NCBI GenBank assembly: GCA_964613035.1
Contig: CAZTFQ010000001.1
Coordinates: 62,001 to 126,000 of the forward strand
Length of the DNA: 64,000 bases
Reading direction: 5' to 3'
Source: CAVIQK01 sp964613035
GTDB taxonomy: Bacteria; Bacillota; Clostridia; Christensenellales; DTU072
In this document: in pieces, positions 46,467-55,114 of the stretch
Layout of the letters: each line of letters starts with the position of its first letter
How positions within the stretch are numbered: the stretch's first letter is position 1
Notes under the pieces: model-generated
Told to the model about the DNA's origin: nothing
What the model saw: only the letters and a program-made list of their open reading frames with translations
Database searches by the model: none
Program-made: the position numbers and the translations under genes

Positions 46467-49400
46467 TTGAAAAGTGTTTTGAAGAGAGTCATATGTCTTG
46501 CTCTGGTTGCGGCGTTCAGTCTGTCGCCTATGGTCGCTTTTTACGACGGTGCCGCGGACTGGTTTGAAAACGACTCGCTTTTTACCGACGTGACGGGAGA
46601 CGTGGATCTGTCCTCGATGTCTATTGCCAATCTCGCGTCGACGGTTATGCTCAATTCTTCCAAGAGCTCCGTTCGCACGCTCATCGTCAGCCTGGAAGGG
46701 AAGAATCTGGTAGAAGAAGCCGACGGACGTAAAGTCTCCGATTACGCGACTTCCCCCGAAGGCATCCGTAAGAACAATAAGTTGAAGGCGTCTCAGGATA
46801 AGTTTTTGGAGAAACTCGAGACCCTCGGCATTTCTTATACGCTTAAAAATCGTTACACCGCGGTCAGTAACGCCGTAGCGATAGAAGCGGATACCGCGTA
46901 TATTTCGATCATCAAGGCGATATCGGGAGTAGAGAGCGTATGCGTTTCCGAGACTTACCTGGAACCCGAGACTGTCGATATGGGCACGTATGCTTCCGCG
47001 GACGAGAGCGATATGGACGAGGCTCTTTCCAAGGCGTCCGCCGTCGTTAACAAGACCAGCGTCTACAAGACGGGTGTTTACGATTCCTCTTCGGTCACCG
47101 CTCTGGGCGACGGATATCAGGGAGACGGTTCCGTAGTCGCCATTATCGACACGGGTCTCGATTATACTCACAACGCCTTCATCTGGGACGCCGAGCACGA
47201 GAGCAGATATTCTCTCGACAACGCGGCTTTTTCCAAAGAGACGATTTCGAATATTCTCTCGGAGAAGAGTTTGAAGGCTGAAGAGCTTTCCGCGTCCGAA
47301 GTCGGCGGCAACAAGACGATCTCCGTCAACGACGTGTATATCAGTCAGAAGGTGCCTTTTGCATACGACTATGCGGATAAGGACACCGACGTATATCCTT
47401 CCTACTCCAATCACGGCACTCACGTCGCGGGTATAGTGGCTGGTTACGATCCCGACGGATATACCGATAAAGAAGGCAATCATCAGGACGAAGCTTTCGT
47501 GGGCGTGGCTCCCGCGGCACAGCTTGTGATTTGTAAGGTCTTCACCGACGACCTCGACGATCCGGAAGTAGGCGGAGCCGAAACCGAAGATATTCTGGCG
47601 GCTCTCGAGGATTGCGTGTTGCTCGGAGTGGACGTCATCAATATGAGCTTAGGTACCAGCTGCGGCTTCTCCACCACCGACGACGGCGACGAAGAAGGCG
47701 AGATGCTCAACGAAGTCTACAGCAGCGTAGGCGCGGCGGGTATCAGTTTGGTCGCGGCTGCCAGTAACGATTACAGTGCAAGTTACGGCGGAACTTTCGG
47801 TACCAACCTCGCTTCCAACCCCGATTCCGGTACGGTAGGTTCTCCGTCCGTTTTCGCGGCGGCTTTGTCCGTTGCAAGTATCAGCGGAAAGACTTCTCCT
47901 TACTTCATCGCCAACGGCAATTTGCCCGTATATTACGAAGAATCCAGCGATAAATACAACAAGTACTACGACTTCTCGGAGATGATGCTGGAAGTTTCCT
48001 CTAACGGTTCTTTCGAGTACGTGGTAGTCCCCGGCGTGGGAAGATCTTCCGACTACGCCTCGGTTGCCGATAAGCTGGAGGGGCGCGTCGCTCTGGTCAA
48101 GCGCGGAAGTACCACTTTCCAAGAGAAGGTCGAGCAAGCGATGAGTCACGGCGCGATAGGTATCGTCGTGTACAACAACGTTTCCGGTATGATAAGAATG
48201 TCTCTCGGCGAAGTCGAGAATCCCATTCCGTCTTCGGCTATCTCTATGGACGAAGGCAAGGCAATGGTTGCCGCCGCCAATTCTCAGGGCATAGGCACTA
48301 TAAAAATCGACGAGTCCTATCAGGCGGGTCCCTTCATGAGCGACTTCTCGTCCTGGGGCGCAACCCCCGACCTTAAACTTAAGCCCGAAGTAACCGCTCA
48401 TGGCGGCGAAATCACTTCGGCGGTCCCCGGCGGTTACGGCGAGCAGAGCGGTACCAGTATGGCTTCGCCCAATATGGCAGGCGTCATCACCATAGTGAGA
48501 AGCTATCTTAAGAGCAAATATTCCATTACCGATACTGTCGAACTTAATCGTCGCGTCAATCAGCTGGTTATGAGCACCGCGACTATCGTGTACGATAAAG
48601 ATAACCTTCCTTACTCTCCCCGTAAGCAGGGCGCGGGACTCGGAAGTCTCGCCAACGCCGTCTCCACGGGCGCGTATCTCTATACGGAAGACTCCTCTAT
48701 AGACAACAGACCCAAAGTCAACCTCGGCGACGACAAAGAAAAATCCGGTGTGTACCCTGTTACTTTCAAAATAAGCAATTTCGGCAGCTCCGACTTGTCG
48801 TTCGAACTTAATCCTATTTTAATGACCGAGACTCTCGCCAGCGACGGTCTGGCTGTAGCGGAGCAGGCTTACTTGCTCGACGATATCACGCCTACCTGGA
48901 CGGTAAGAGGCAACGGTACTACGGAAAATAACGGAATCATCACGATAGCGGCAGGGACCGAAGCGGATATTACCGTAACTTTCACGTTGTCTTCCGCGGA
49001 AAAGGATTATATTGAGAAGAGCTTCGTCAACGGTATGTACGTAGAAGGTTTCGTCCAGTTGGTCAGTCGGACCGACGGTCAATGCGACCTGACGCTACCC
49101 TTCCTTGGATTCTACGGCGACTGGAGCGCGGCTCCCATGCTGGACTACGACGCTTACGAAATAGCCGCCGCGGAACAGGATTCTTCCATCAAGGACGAAG
49201 AAAAACCTCAAGCCAGCATTTGGGCTACTCAGCCTTATACCACTTATTATAACGACACTTATTCCATGCCGATGGGTTCTTTCGCTTATTTGCAAGACCC
49301 CGACGCGGATCAGATATACACTACGGAGGAGCACAACGCCGTCTCTTGTTACGACGAGTTTTACGGCGAAAACAACGCCAACAACTATCTCACCACGTAT

Positions 49401-52400
49401 CAATTCAGAGGATTGTACGTAGGAATGCTCAGAGGCGCTCGTAAGGTTACTTACAACCTCGTCAACGTAGACACCGGAGAGGAGCTGTACTCTAACGTAG
49501 CCTATCGTATCAACAAGGCGTACACCCAAGGCGGCGGCGGAGGAGTTCCTTCTTATATCAAGTTCGAAATAGAGCCTCTCGAGTATGGTTTCGTATCCAA
49601 CGGCAAGTACCAGATGAACTTCGAGTTCTTTATGGATTACGGCGACGAAAACAGAACAGAGCCCGACGGCACGTATTCTTTCACGTTCTATGCAGACTAC
49701 GAAGCGCCGTCTCTACAGGACGTCAGAGTGAGATTCCAGGACTATAAAGACGGCAATAAGACCAAGCAGAGAATATATCTCGATCTGGACGTGTTCGACA
49801 ACCATTACGCAATGGCGGCGTTGCTCTGTTACTATGACGGAGAGTATCTCCAGCAGATCAACGATTACGTCGTGCCCGTATACGACGCCGTCAAGAACGG
49901 CACCACGACCGTGTCTATCGAGATAACCGACATATACGACGATTATAAGAATCTCTATCTGCAGATAGACGACTACGCGCTCAATCACAGCGTCTACGCC
50001 ATCAATCTGAGTAAAGCCAACGCGGGCGTCACTCCGGATACCTTCGAGCTGGCGGAAGGCGAAGACAATATAACTTTAGACATCTACGAGACGCACAACG
50101 TCAAGCTGTCTTACAGTGGCGACGGCAATCTGTCCAATTTCTCATGGAGTGCCGACAAATACAACGTCGTCAACGTGAAAAACGGCGAGATAGTAGGTAT
50201 AGGCACGGGCACCGCCAAGATAACCGTCGGCAACGGAAAAGGCGTATACAGAACGATTAACGTCACCGTAACCGATACGGAACGTAAGCTGTCGATCCCG
50301 TCGTTGTCTTTCAGCACGATCGTCGATTACAACGATCATCTGGTAGATCCCGACAACGGTATTTCTCTGTATCCCGATCAGGACGTAACTCTGAATATAG
50401 AGACGGATCCCTGGTATTATCCCAAGGATACGCTTAACGTTAAATGGACTTCTACTAAACCCGAAATAGTGGAAGTCGACCAAAACGGTCACCTCACTCT
50501 TAAAAAGAAGGGCACCGCTTACGTACGGGCTCAGATCGTAAAAGAAGACGGAACGGTAACGCCTTATTCGGCTTCCGCGGAAATCAACGTTTTGGATCCC
50601 TTCGTCATCAGCGGATATTCCCTCTCCGAGTACAGAGGCACGGATTCCGTAGTCGAGATACCCGACGATAAGATGATACTGTACATAGGCGAGGACGCCT
50701 TTAAGGATAATTCCACGATGGAAGAGGTTATTATCCCCAAGACCGTCATGAACATCAATAAAAACGCCTTCCTCAATTGTACCGCTTTAAGAAGCGTATA
50801 CATCATCGACAGGGAAGCGCAGGAAATAGCCGACGCGGATCTTACTCTCATATATCGCTCGGCATTCCAGGGATGTACCGCACTGGAGCTCATCGACCTG
50901 ACTAACGTCAAAGTCGTCACTCTTGGCGTAGAAGCTCTCAAAGGATGTACTTCTCTTAAAGAAATCAAGAAGATGAGCGCGATAGGTACCGCTTTCGACA
51001 GTGCTTTCGAAGGATGTACGTCTCTTGTCAACGTCGACCTTACGGGTATGCACGTAGCGGGGAACAGCGTGTTTGCAGGGTGTACTTCCCTTGCCGACGT
51101 AACTACGGGAGAATTCACCGCTATAGGCGATTATATGTTCTACGGCTGTACTGCCCTCAGAAGGATAGTCCTTAACAATGCGTCTATAGGCAACAACGCT
51201 TTCGCGGGATGTACAAGACTCTCGGACGTCACCGTCAATTACACGAAAGACACCTTCTCGATCGGAGACAAGGCATTCCTCTCCTCGGGACTCAGAAACA
51301 TAACTTTCGGACAAGGAACCAAAGTCCGTAAAATAGGAAACGAAGCTTTTGCTAAAACTAAACTTACTACCGTAACGCTTCCCGAAGGATTGACGGAAAT
51401 AGGCGCGGACCTCTTCGCGGGTACGACTTCCTTGTCATCGATAGTTCTTCCCGCGGACTTCTCGTACGAGAATATTCGTCTGGCGGGAGGATTGTATTCG
51501 GGCATAGAAATCAGCCTTACGGACGATTCCGATTATTGCGTCGAAGGCAACGTTATATATAATAAAGATAAGACGATACTGTACGGAGTCCTCGACAATA
51601 TAGATTCCGTAACGCTTCCCGAGAGTTTGGTTTCTATATACGATTACGCTCTCGCCAACACGAGTATCACCTCTCTTACGGTACCTGCTTCGGTAACCGA
51701 GATAGGCAACGGCGCCTTTAAGAACTCGACGCTCGCGACGATTGAGTTCTCGGGCAACGGTATAGAAAAAATAGGAGACGAGACGTTCTTCGGTACGAGA
51801 CTGTCTTCGATATCTCTGCCTTCCTCGGTCAAATCGATAGGCGCGTACGCCTTCTCCGAGTCGCTGCTCGTCGGCATCGATCTCACGGGCGTGACGTCTA
51901 TAGGAGAATACGCGTTCTCCGACTGCAACGCGCTGTCTTCCGTATCCGATATCGACGCGAGCTTAATAGGAGACTATGCATTCCTTAATTGTACTTCTTT
52001 GAAGAATGCGAAACTGACTTCCGTCGAAGAGATGGGAGAAGGCGTCTTCATCGGCTCTGGACTGATCGAAATCGAATTCGGCGACAATGCCAAGACTCTC
52101 GGCGAATACACGTTCTACAACCTCGGCAGCTTAACAAGCGTCGTGATAGGCAACGGAATAACCGAGATAGAAGAGAGTACGTTCTTCTTCTGCTCCTCTC
52201 TGACGTCGGTTGACCTCGGTGAGGTTAAAGTGATAGGAGAGTATGCGTTTTACGGCGCGTCCGCTCTTACCGATATCGATTTGAGCAAGGTAGAAGAAAT
52301 ATGCGATATGGCGTTCGGTAACTGCTACGCGCTGACCTCGGTGGATTTGAGCTCCGCCGTTACGATCGGAGCGGGTGCGTTCGGAATGGACGGCGGCGAC

Positions 52401-53849
52401 GGCGGCGTCGAGTCGGTAATTCTCGGGAACAATCTCGAAGAAATCGGCGTCTCAGCCTTCGAAGGGACGTCTCTTACTTCCGTCAAAATCCCCGTCAACG
52501 TCTCCAAGATAGGCTTCGCGGCATTCGCTTATGCGAAAGAACTGCAAGAGATAACGGTAGATGAAAACAACGAAATCTTCTTCGTGGAAGACGGCGTGTT
52601 GTACAGAAACATCGTCGACGGTTATGAGCTGGTCGCTTATCCGCTGGCGCTTGAATCTTCGTCGGATACCTACACTGTCAAAGACGATACCGTCAGAATA
52701 GAAGCGTACGCTTTCGCGGGACTCCAAGACAAGGCTTCCGAGCTTAAGAAGGTCGTCTTCCCCTATACGGTGTCGACGATAGGCGACGGAGCGTTCTTCG
52801 AGAGCGGTATCACGGAATACACTTTCAGCGGCATCAACGCCCCCGTACTCGAGACGGTGTATAATGAAAGCGCGGAAGCGATAATGAACGAGTACTTCCA
52901 AGACTTCTACAACCCCGTCATCAATGCGTACTTCTATGCCAATTTCAATACGCTCTTCGTCAATTACATCGAGATGGTGGGCAAGACCAGCGATATGATT
53001 ATCAATCGTCCGACCAACGGTCTCGGTTACGACAACTACGTCTACTCCAGATACTTCGGTACGGTCAATTTGACAGGAATAGTGATGGACGACACGACGA
53101 GAGGATTCTTGGAAGCAATGGATAGTTTCGTCTCTGACGCGACTCTCACGGCGTGGGAAACCAAAGCCGCCGCGGGAGATCTGACCGCCAAGGCGGAGAT
53201 TCAGAAGTTCTCCGATATCGTCAAAGAAGCCAGACGTCTCTACGGCAATATAAAAGACGACGCTCAGATGGAATATGTCTCCGCCGACCTCGTAACGAGG
53301 CTGGAAAAGGTAGAAAACAGAATGCGTTCCATCAAGAAGTCTTACGGCATCGTGGTAGAGATAGCCAATCTTAAGGTGGATCTCTCCAGCTATAAGAGCA
53401 CCTATAAGGTCGGCGAAACCTTCGATATGACGGGCATCGCGATAACGATAGTATACGACGACGGTTCTACGGAAGTGGCTCCCGCATCGTCACTGACGTT
53501 GGATACGACCGAGGAACTCAAAGTCTACTACAACGATGTAACGATAATCTACTCGTATGTCGACGAATACGGCGAGACTGCGACCAAGACCATATTCGTA
53601 CCGATTAAAGTGACCGAAACGGGCACGGACGGTGACGTTACGCCCGACGGAGAAGGTCCCTCTGCGGGTATGATAGTGCTCTACGTCGCGATAGGCATAA
53701 TCGGCGCAGGCTTGATTGCGGGAGGAATAGTGCTGACGATTATTCTCGTCAAGCGTAAAAAAGCTTCCGCAGTAATTGCTCCCGACTCTGTCGAGAATAC
53801 CCCCGTCGAAGAGGAACCGAAAGACGATGAAAACGGAGAAGAAAAGTAA
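46467..53849 (+). CDS. Giant cell-surface S8 subtilase with BspA-type leucine-rich repeats
   Basis: 2460 residues from a TTG start 7 nt after GGGAGG. Order: signal peptide (about 1-25); propeptide; S8 protease domain with Asp228 (AIIDTGLDYTHNAF), His316 (NHGTHVAGIVAG) and Ser664 (SGTSMASPNMAGV); a PA-type insertion (about 490-590) as in lactocepin and C5a peptidase; Fn3-like beta domains (about 740-1190); two Big_2-like domains (about 1200-1375); a long block of TpLRR/BspA repeats (about 1390-2130, units such as GCTSLVNVDLTG); a helical stretch; a Big_3-like domain (about 2300-2378); a membrane anchor (about 2403-2430) and an acidic cytoplasmic tail. No LPXTG is present. It should be a wall-spanning, membrane-tethered protease; the repeats may select substrates. 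An Opp importer is encoded just downstream. Confidence 0.9.
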   Translation: MKSVLKRVICLALVAAFSLSPMVAFYDGAADWFENDSLFTDVTGDVDLSSMSIANLASTVMLNSSKSSVRTLIVSLEGKNLVEEADGRKVSDYATSPEGIRKNNKLKASQDKFLEKLETLGISYTLKNRYTAVSNAVAIEADTAYISIIKAISGVESVCVSETYLEPETVDMGTYASADESDMDEALSKASAVVNKTSVYKTGVYDSSSVTALGDGYQGDGSVVAIIDTGLDYTHNAFIWDAEHESRYSLDNAAFSKETISNILSEKSLKAEELSASEVGGNKTISVNDVYISQKVPFAYDYADKDTDVYPSYSNHGTHVAGIVAGYDPDGYTDKEGNHQDEAFVGVAPAAQLVICKVFTDDLDDPEVGGAETEDILAALEDCVLLGVDVINMSLGTSCGFSTTDDGDEEGEMLNEVYSSVGAAGISLVAAASNDYSASYGGTFGTNLASNPDSGTVGSPSVFAAALSVASISGKTSPYFIANGNLPVYYEESSDKYNKYYDFSEMMLEVSSNGSFEYVVVPGVGRSSDYASVADKLEGRVALVKRGSTTFQEKVEQAMSHGAIGIVVYNNVSGMIRMSLGEVENPIPSSAISMDEGKAMVAAANSQGIGTIKIDESYQAGPFMSDFSSWGATPDLKLKPEVTAHGGEITSAVPGGYGEQSGTSMASPNMAGVITIVRSYLKSKYSITDTVELNRRVNQLVMSTATIVYDKDNLPYSPRKQGAGLGSLANAVSTGAYLYTEDSSIDNRPKVNLGDDKEKSGVYPVTFKISNFGSSDLSFELNPILMTETLASDGLAVAEQAYLLDDITPTWTVRGNGTTENNGIITIAAGTEADITVTFTLSSAEKDYIEKSFVNGMYVEGFVQLVSRTDGQCDLTLPFLGFYGDWSAAPMLDYDAYEIAAAEQDSSIKDEEKPQASIWATQPYTTYYNDTYSMPMGSFAYLQDPDADQIYTTEEHNAVSCYDEFYGENNANNYLTTYQFRGLYVGMLRGARKVTYNLVNVDTGEELYSNVAYRINKAYTQGGGGGVPSYIKFEIEPLEYGFVSNGKYQMNFEFFMDYGDENRTEPDGTYSFTFYADYEAPSLQDVRVRFQDYKDGNKTKQRIYLDLDVFDNHYAMAALLCYYDGEYLQQINDYVVPVYDAVKNGTTTVSIEITDIYDDYKNLYLQIDDYALNHSVYAINLSKANAGVTPDTFELAEGEDNITLDIYETHNVKLSYSGDGNLSNFSWSADKYNVVNVKNGEIVGIGTGTAKITVGNGKGVYRTINVTVTDTERKLSIPSLSFSTIVDYNDHLVDPDNGISLYPDQDVTLNIETDPWYYPKDTLNVKWTSTKPEIVEVDQNGHLTLKKKGTAYVRAQIVKEDGTVTPYSASAEINVLDPFVISGYSLSEYRGTDSVVEIPDDKMILYIGEDAFKDNSTMEEVIIPKTVMNINKNAFLNCTALRSVYIIDREAQEIADADLTLIYRSAFQGCTALELIDLTNVKVVTLGVEALKGCTSLKEIKKMSAIGTAFDSAFEGCTSLVNVDLTGMHVAGNSVFAGCTSLADVTTGEFTAIGDYMFYGCTALRRIVLNNASIGNNAFAGCTRLSDVTVNYTKDTFSIGDKAFLSSGLRNITFGQGTKVRKIGNEAFAKTKLTTVTLPEGLTEIGADLFAGTTSLSSIVLPADFSYENIRLAGGLYSGIEISLTDDSDYCVEGNVIYNKDKTILYGVLDNIDSVTLPESLVSIYDYALANTSITSLTVPASVTEIGNGAFKNSTLATIEFSGNGIEKIGDETFFGTRLSSISLPSSVKSIGAYAFSESLLVGIDLTGVTSIGEYAFSDCNALSSVSDIDASLIGDYAFLNCTSLKNAKLTSVEEMGEGVFIGSGLIEIEFGDNAKTLGEYTFYNLGSLTSVVIGNGITEIEESTFFFCSSLTSVDLGEVKVIGEYAFYGASALTDIDLSKVEEICDMAFGNCYALTSVDLSSAVTIGAGAFGMDGGDGGVESVILGNNLEEIGVSAFEGTSLTSVKIPVNVSKIGFAAFAYAKELQEITVDENNEIFFVEDGVLYRNIVDGYELVAYPLALESSSDTYTVKDDTVRIEAYAFAGLQDKASELKKVVFPYTVSTIGDGAFFESGITEYTFSGINAPVLETVYNESAEAIMNEYFQDFYNPVINAYFYANFNTLFVNYIEMVGKTSDMIINRPTNGLGYDNYVYSRYFGTVNLTGIVMDDTTRGFLEAMDSFVSDATLTAWETKAAAGDLTAKAEIQKFSDIVKEARRLYGNIKDDAQMEYVSADLVTRLEKVENRMRSIKKSYGIVVEIANLKVDLSSYKSTYKVGETFDMTGIAITIVYDDGSTEVAPASSLTLDTTEELKVYYNDVTIIYSYVDEYGETATKTIFVPIKVTETGTDGDVTPDGEGPSAGMIVLYVAIGIIGAGLIAGGIVLTIILVKRKKASAVIAPDSVENTPVEEEPKDDENGEEK

Positions 53850-53850
53850 T

Positions 53851-55071
53851 ATGACTTCTAGAGCAAAAAAGTTTGTTATCATATTGGCGATAGCGTTGTT
53901 GGCGGTTATGGTATTGTCCGCATGCGACGAAACGCCTACTCTGGACGGAGAAAAAGAAGCGTACAATCTGACCGCTTATATTTCTTACCACGCCAACGGC
54001 GGAATTTGCGGAGATCAGTCTAAAGTCGCCACTCTGTACTATCAAGACGGAGATATGCCTCTGGAGTACGGTTCGAGCAAGTTTACCGGTAATCTGGTGA
54101 TTAAAAAAGAAGGTTACGATCTCGGCGGATGGTATTATCCTGAAAAAGACTCCGAGGGAAACGTCGTCTACGAGGACGAAAAAAACGATATCGTTAAACT
54201 CAGCGACAATAAGTACGACTTCTCCGTAGCGATGAAATCGGGCGACGAAATAGACGTCTATGCTAAGTGGATAAAACAGAAAAACGTCAAAGTTCTGTTG
54301 GCTTCCGACCCCAGAATGGGCGACGGCGGCATCACTCAAGACGAAAAACATTATGACGTCAACGACGTAATCAAAGAGTATTCTTTCAATAAAGACGATC
54401 GCGTGGAAAAACCCCAAAACGATCCCGTCACCGACAGCAAGTATAGCGCTCCTATCGGATTTACCTTCGTAGGCTTTTATGCGGATGCGGCTTGCACTCG
54501 ATCCGTCGAGTGGCCGATAAGAAGGACCGACGAAGAGGGCGACGTATACATCTATGCCAGATACTTTACTTCCGACTGGACCGTCGTAGAGAATAGCTCC
54601 GACGTGGTGAGGATGTTCAGCAATAGTAATAATACCGGCAAGTATTACGTCAAAAACGATATTGTCGCGGCTTCGAACGCCCAAATTACGATATATCCCA
54701 ACGCGACTTTCTCGGGAGTCATAGAGGGCAACGGTTATACTCTGGAAGGTTTTACGTTCAGTGCAACCAACTTGAAAGAAAAAAATCAGGTATCTCTTCT
54801 GGGGATTATTCAAGACGGAGCGATAATATCCGACCTCACGATTAAGAACTTTAACGGTATCGTTCGTGCGAAGAACTGTACCATAGAGGCGTATTTCCTT
54901 ATGCTGGCGGTCAACGACGGTGCCGAAATATCCGGATTGAAACTCGACGGCGGCAGTATGACCGTTAAAGGCGAAGGCGTCGCATGGAAAAACGCTCTCG
55001 GCGACGAGTGCCCTTTATATATGAGCGGTCACGACGGAATAGAAATAATCAATAGTCCTACCAAGGATTAA
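53851..55071 (+). CDS. Lipoprotein with InlB B-repeats and a GLUG-like region
   Basis: 406 residues from ATG 53851, 10 nt after GGAGAA and two bases after the subtilase stop; longer frames run into the subtilase gene. Lipobox LSAC gives Cys25. Two InlB-type repeats are visible (about 40-135, with YHANGGICGDQ and GYDLGGWYYPEKDSEG; about 140-250, with GFTFVGFYADAACTRSVEW). Residues about 285-370 contain VIEGNGYTLEGFTFS and SLLGIIQDGAIISDLTIKNF, which resembles GLUG repeats. Likely surface-exposed and co-transcribed with the subtilase. Function unknown. Confidence 0.75.
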   Translation: MTSRAKKFVIILAIALLAVMVLSACDETPTLDGEKEAYNLTAYISYHANGGICGDQSKVATLYYQDGDMPLEYGSSKFTGNLVIKKEGYDLGGWYYPEKDSEGNVVYEDEKNDIVKLSDNKYDFSVAMKSGDEIDVYAKWIKQKNVKVLLASDPRMGDGGITQDEKHYDVNDVIKEYSFNKDDRVEKPQNDPVTDSKYSAPIGFTFVGFYADAACTRSVEWPIRRTDEEGDVYIYARYFTSDWTVVENSSDVVRMFSNSNNTGKYYVKNDIVAASNAQITIYPNATFSGVIEGNGYTLEGFTFSATNLKEKNQVSLLGIIQDGAIISDLTIKNFNGIVRAKNCTIEAYFLMLAVNDGAEISGLKLDGGSMTVKGEGVAWKNALGDECPLYMSGHDGIEIINSPTKD

Positions 55072-55114
55072 ATAATACAGACAATTCAAAACCCAATTAA
55101 GGAGGTTATAAGTA

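Noticed and set aside
50600..52860. Repetitive DNA in the subtilase gene as a CRISPR or satellite array
   Set aside because: The repeats are degenerate at DNA level and in frame, encoding BspA leucine-rich units.
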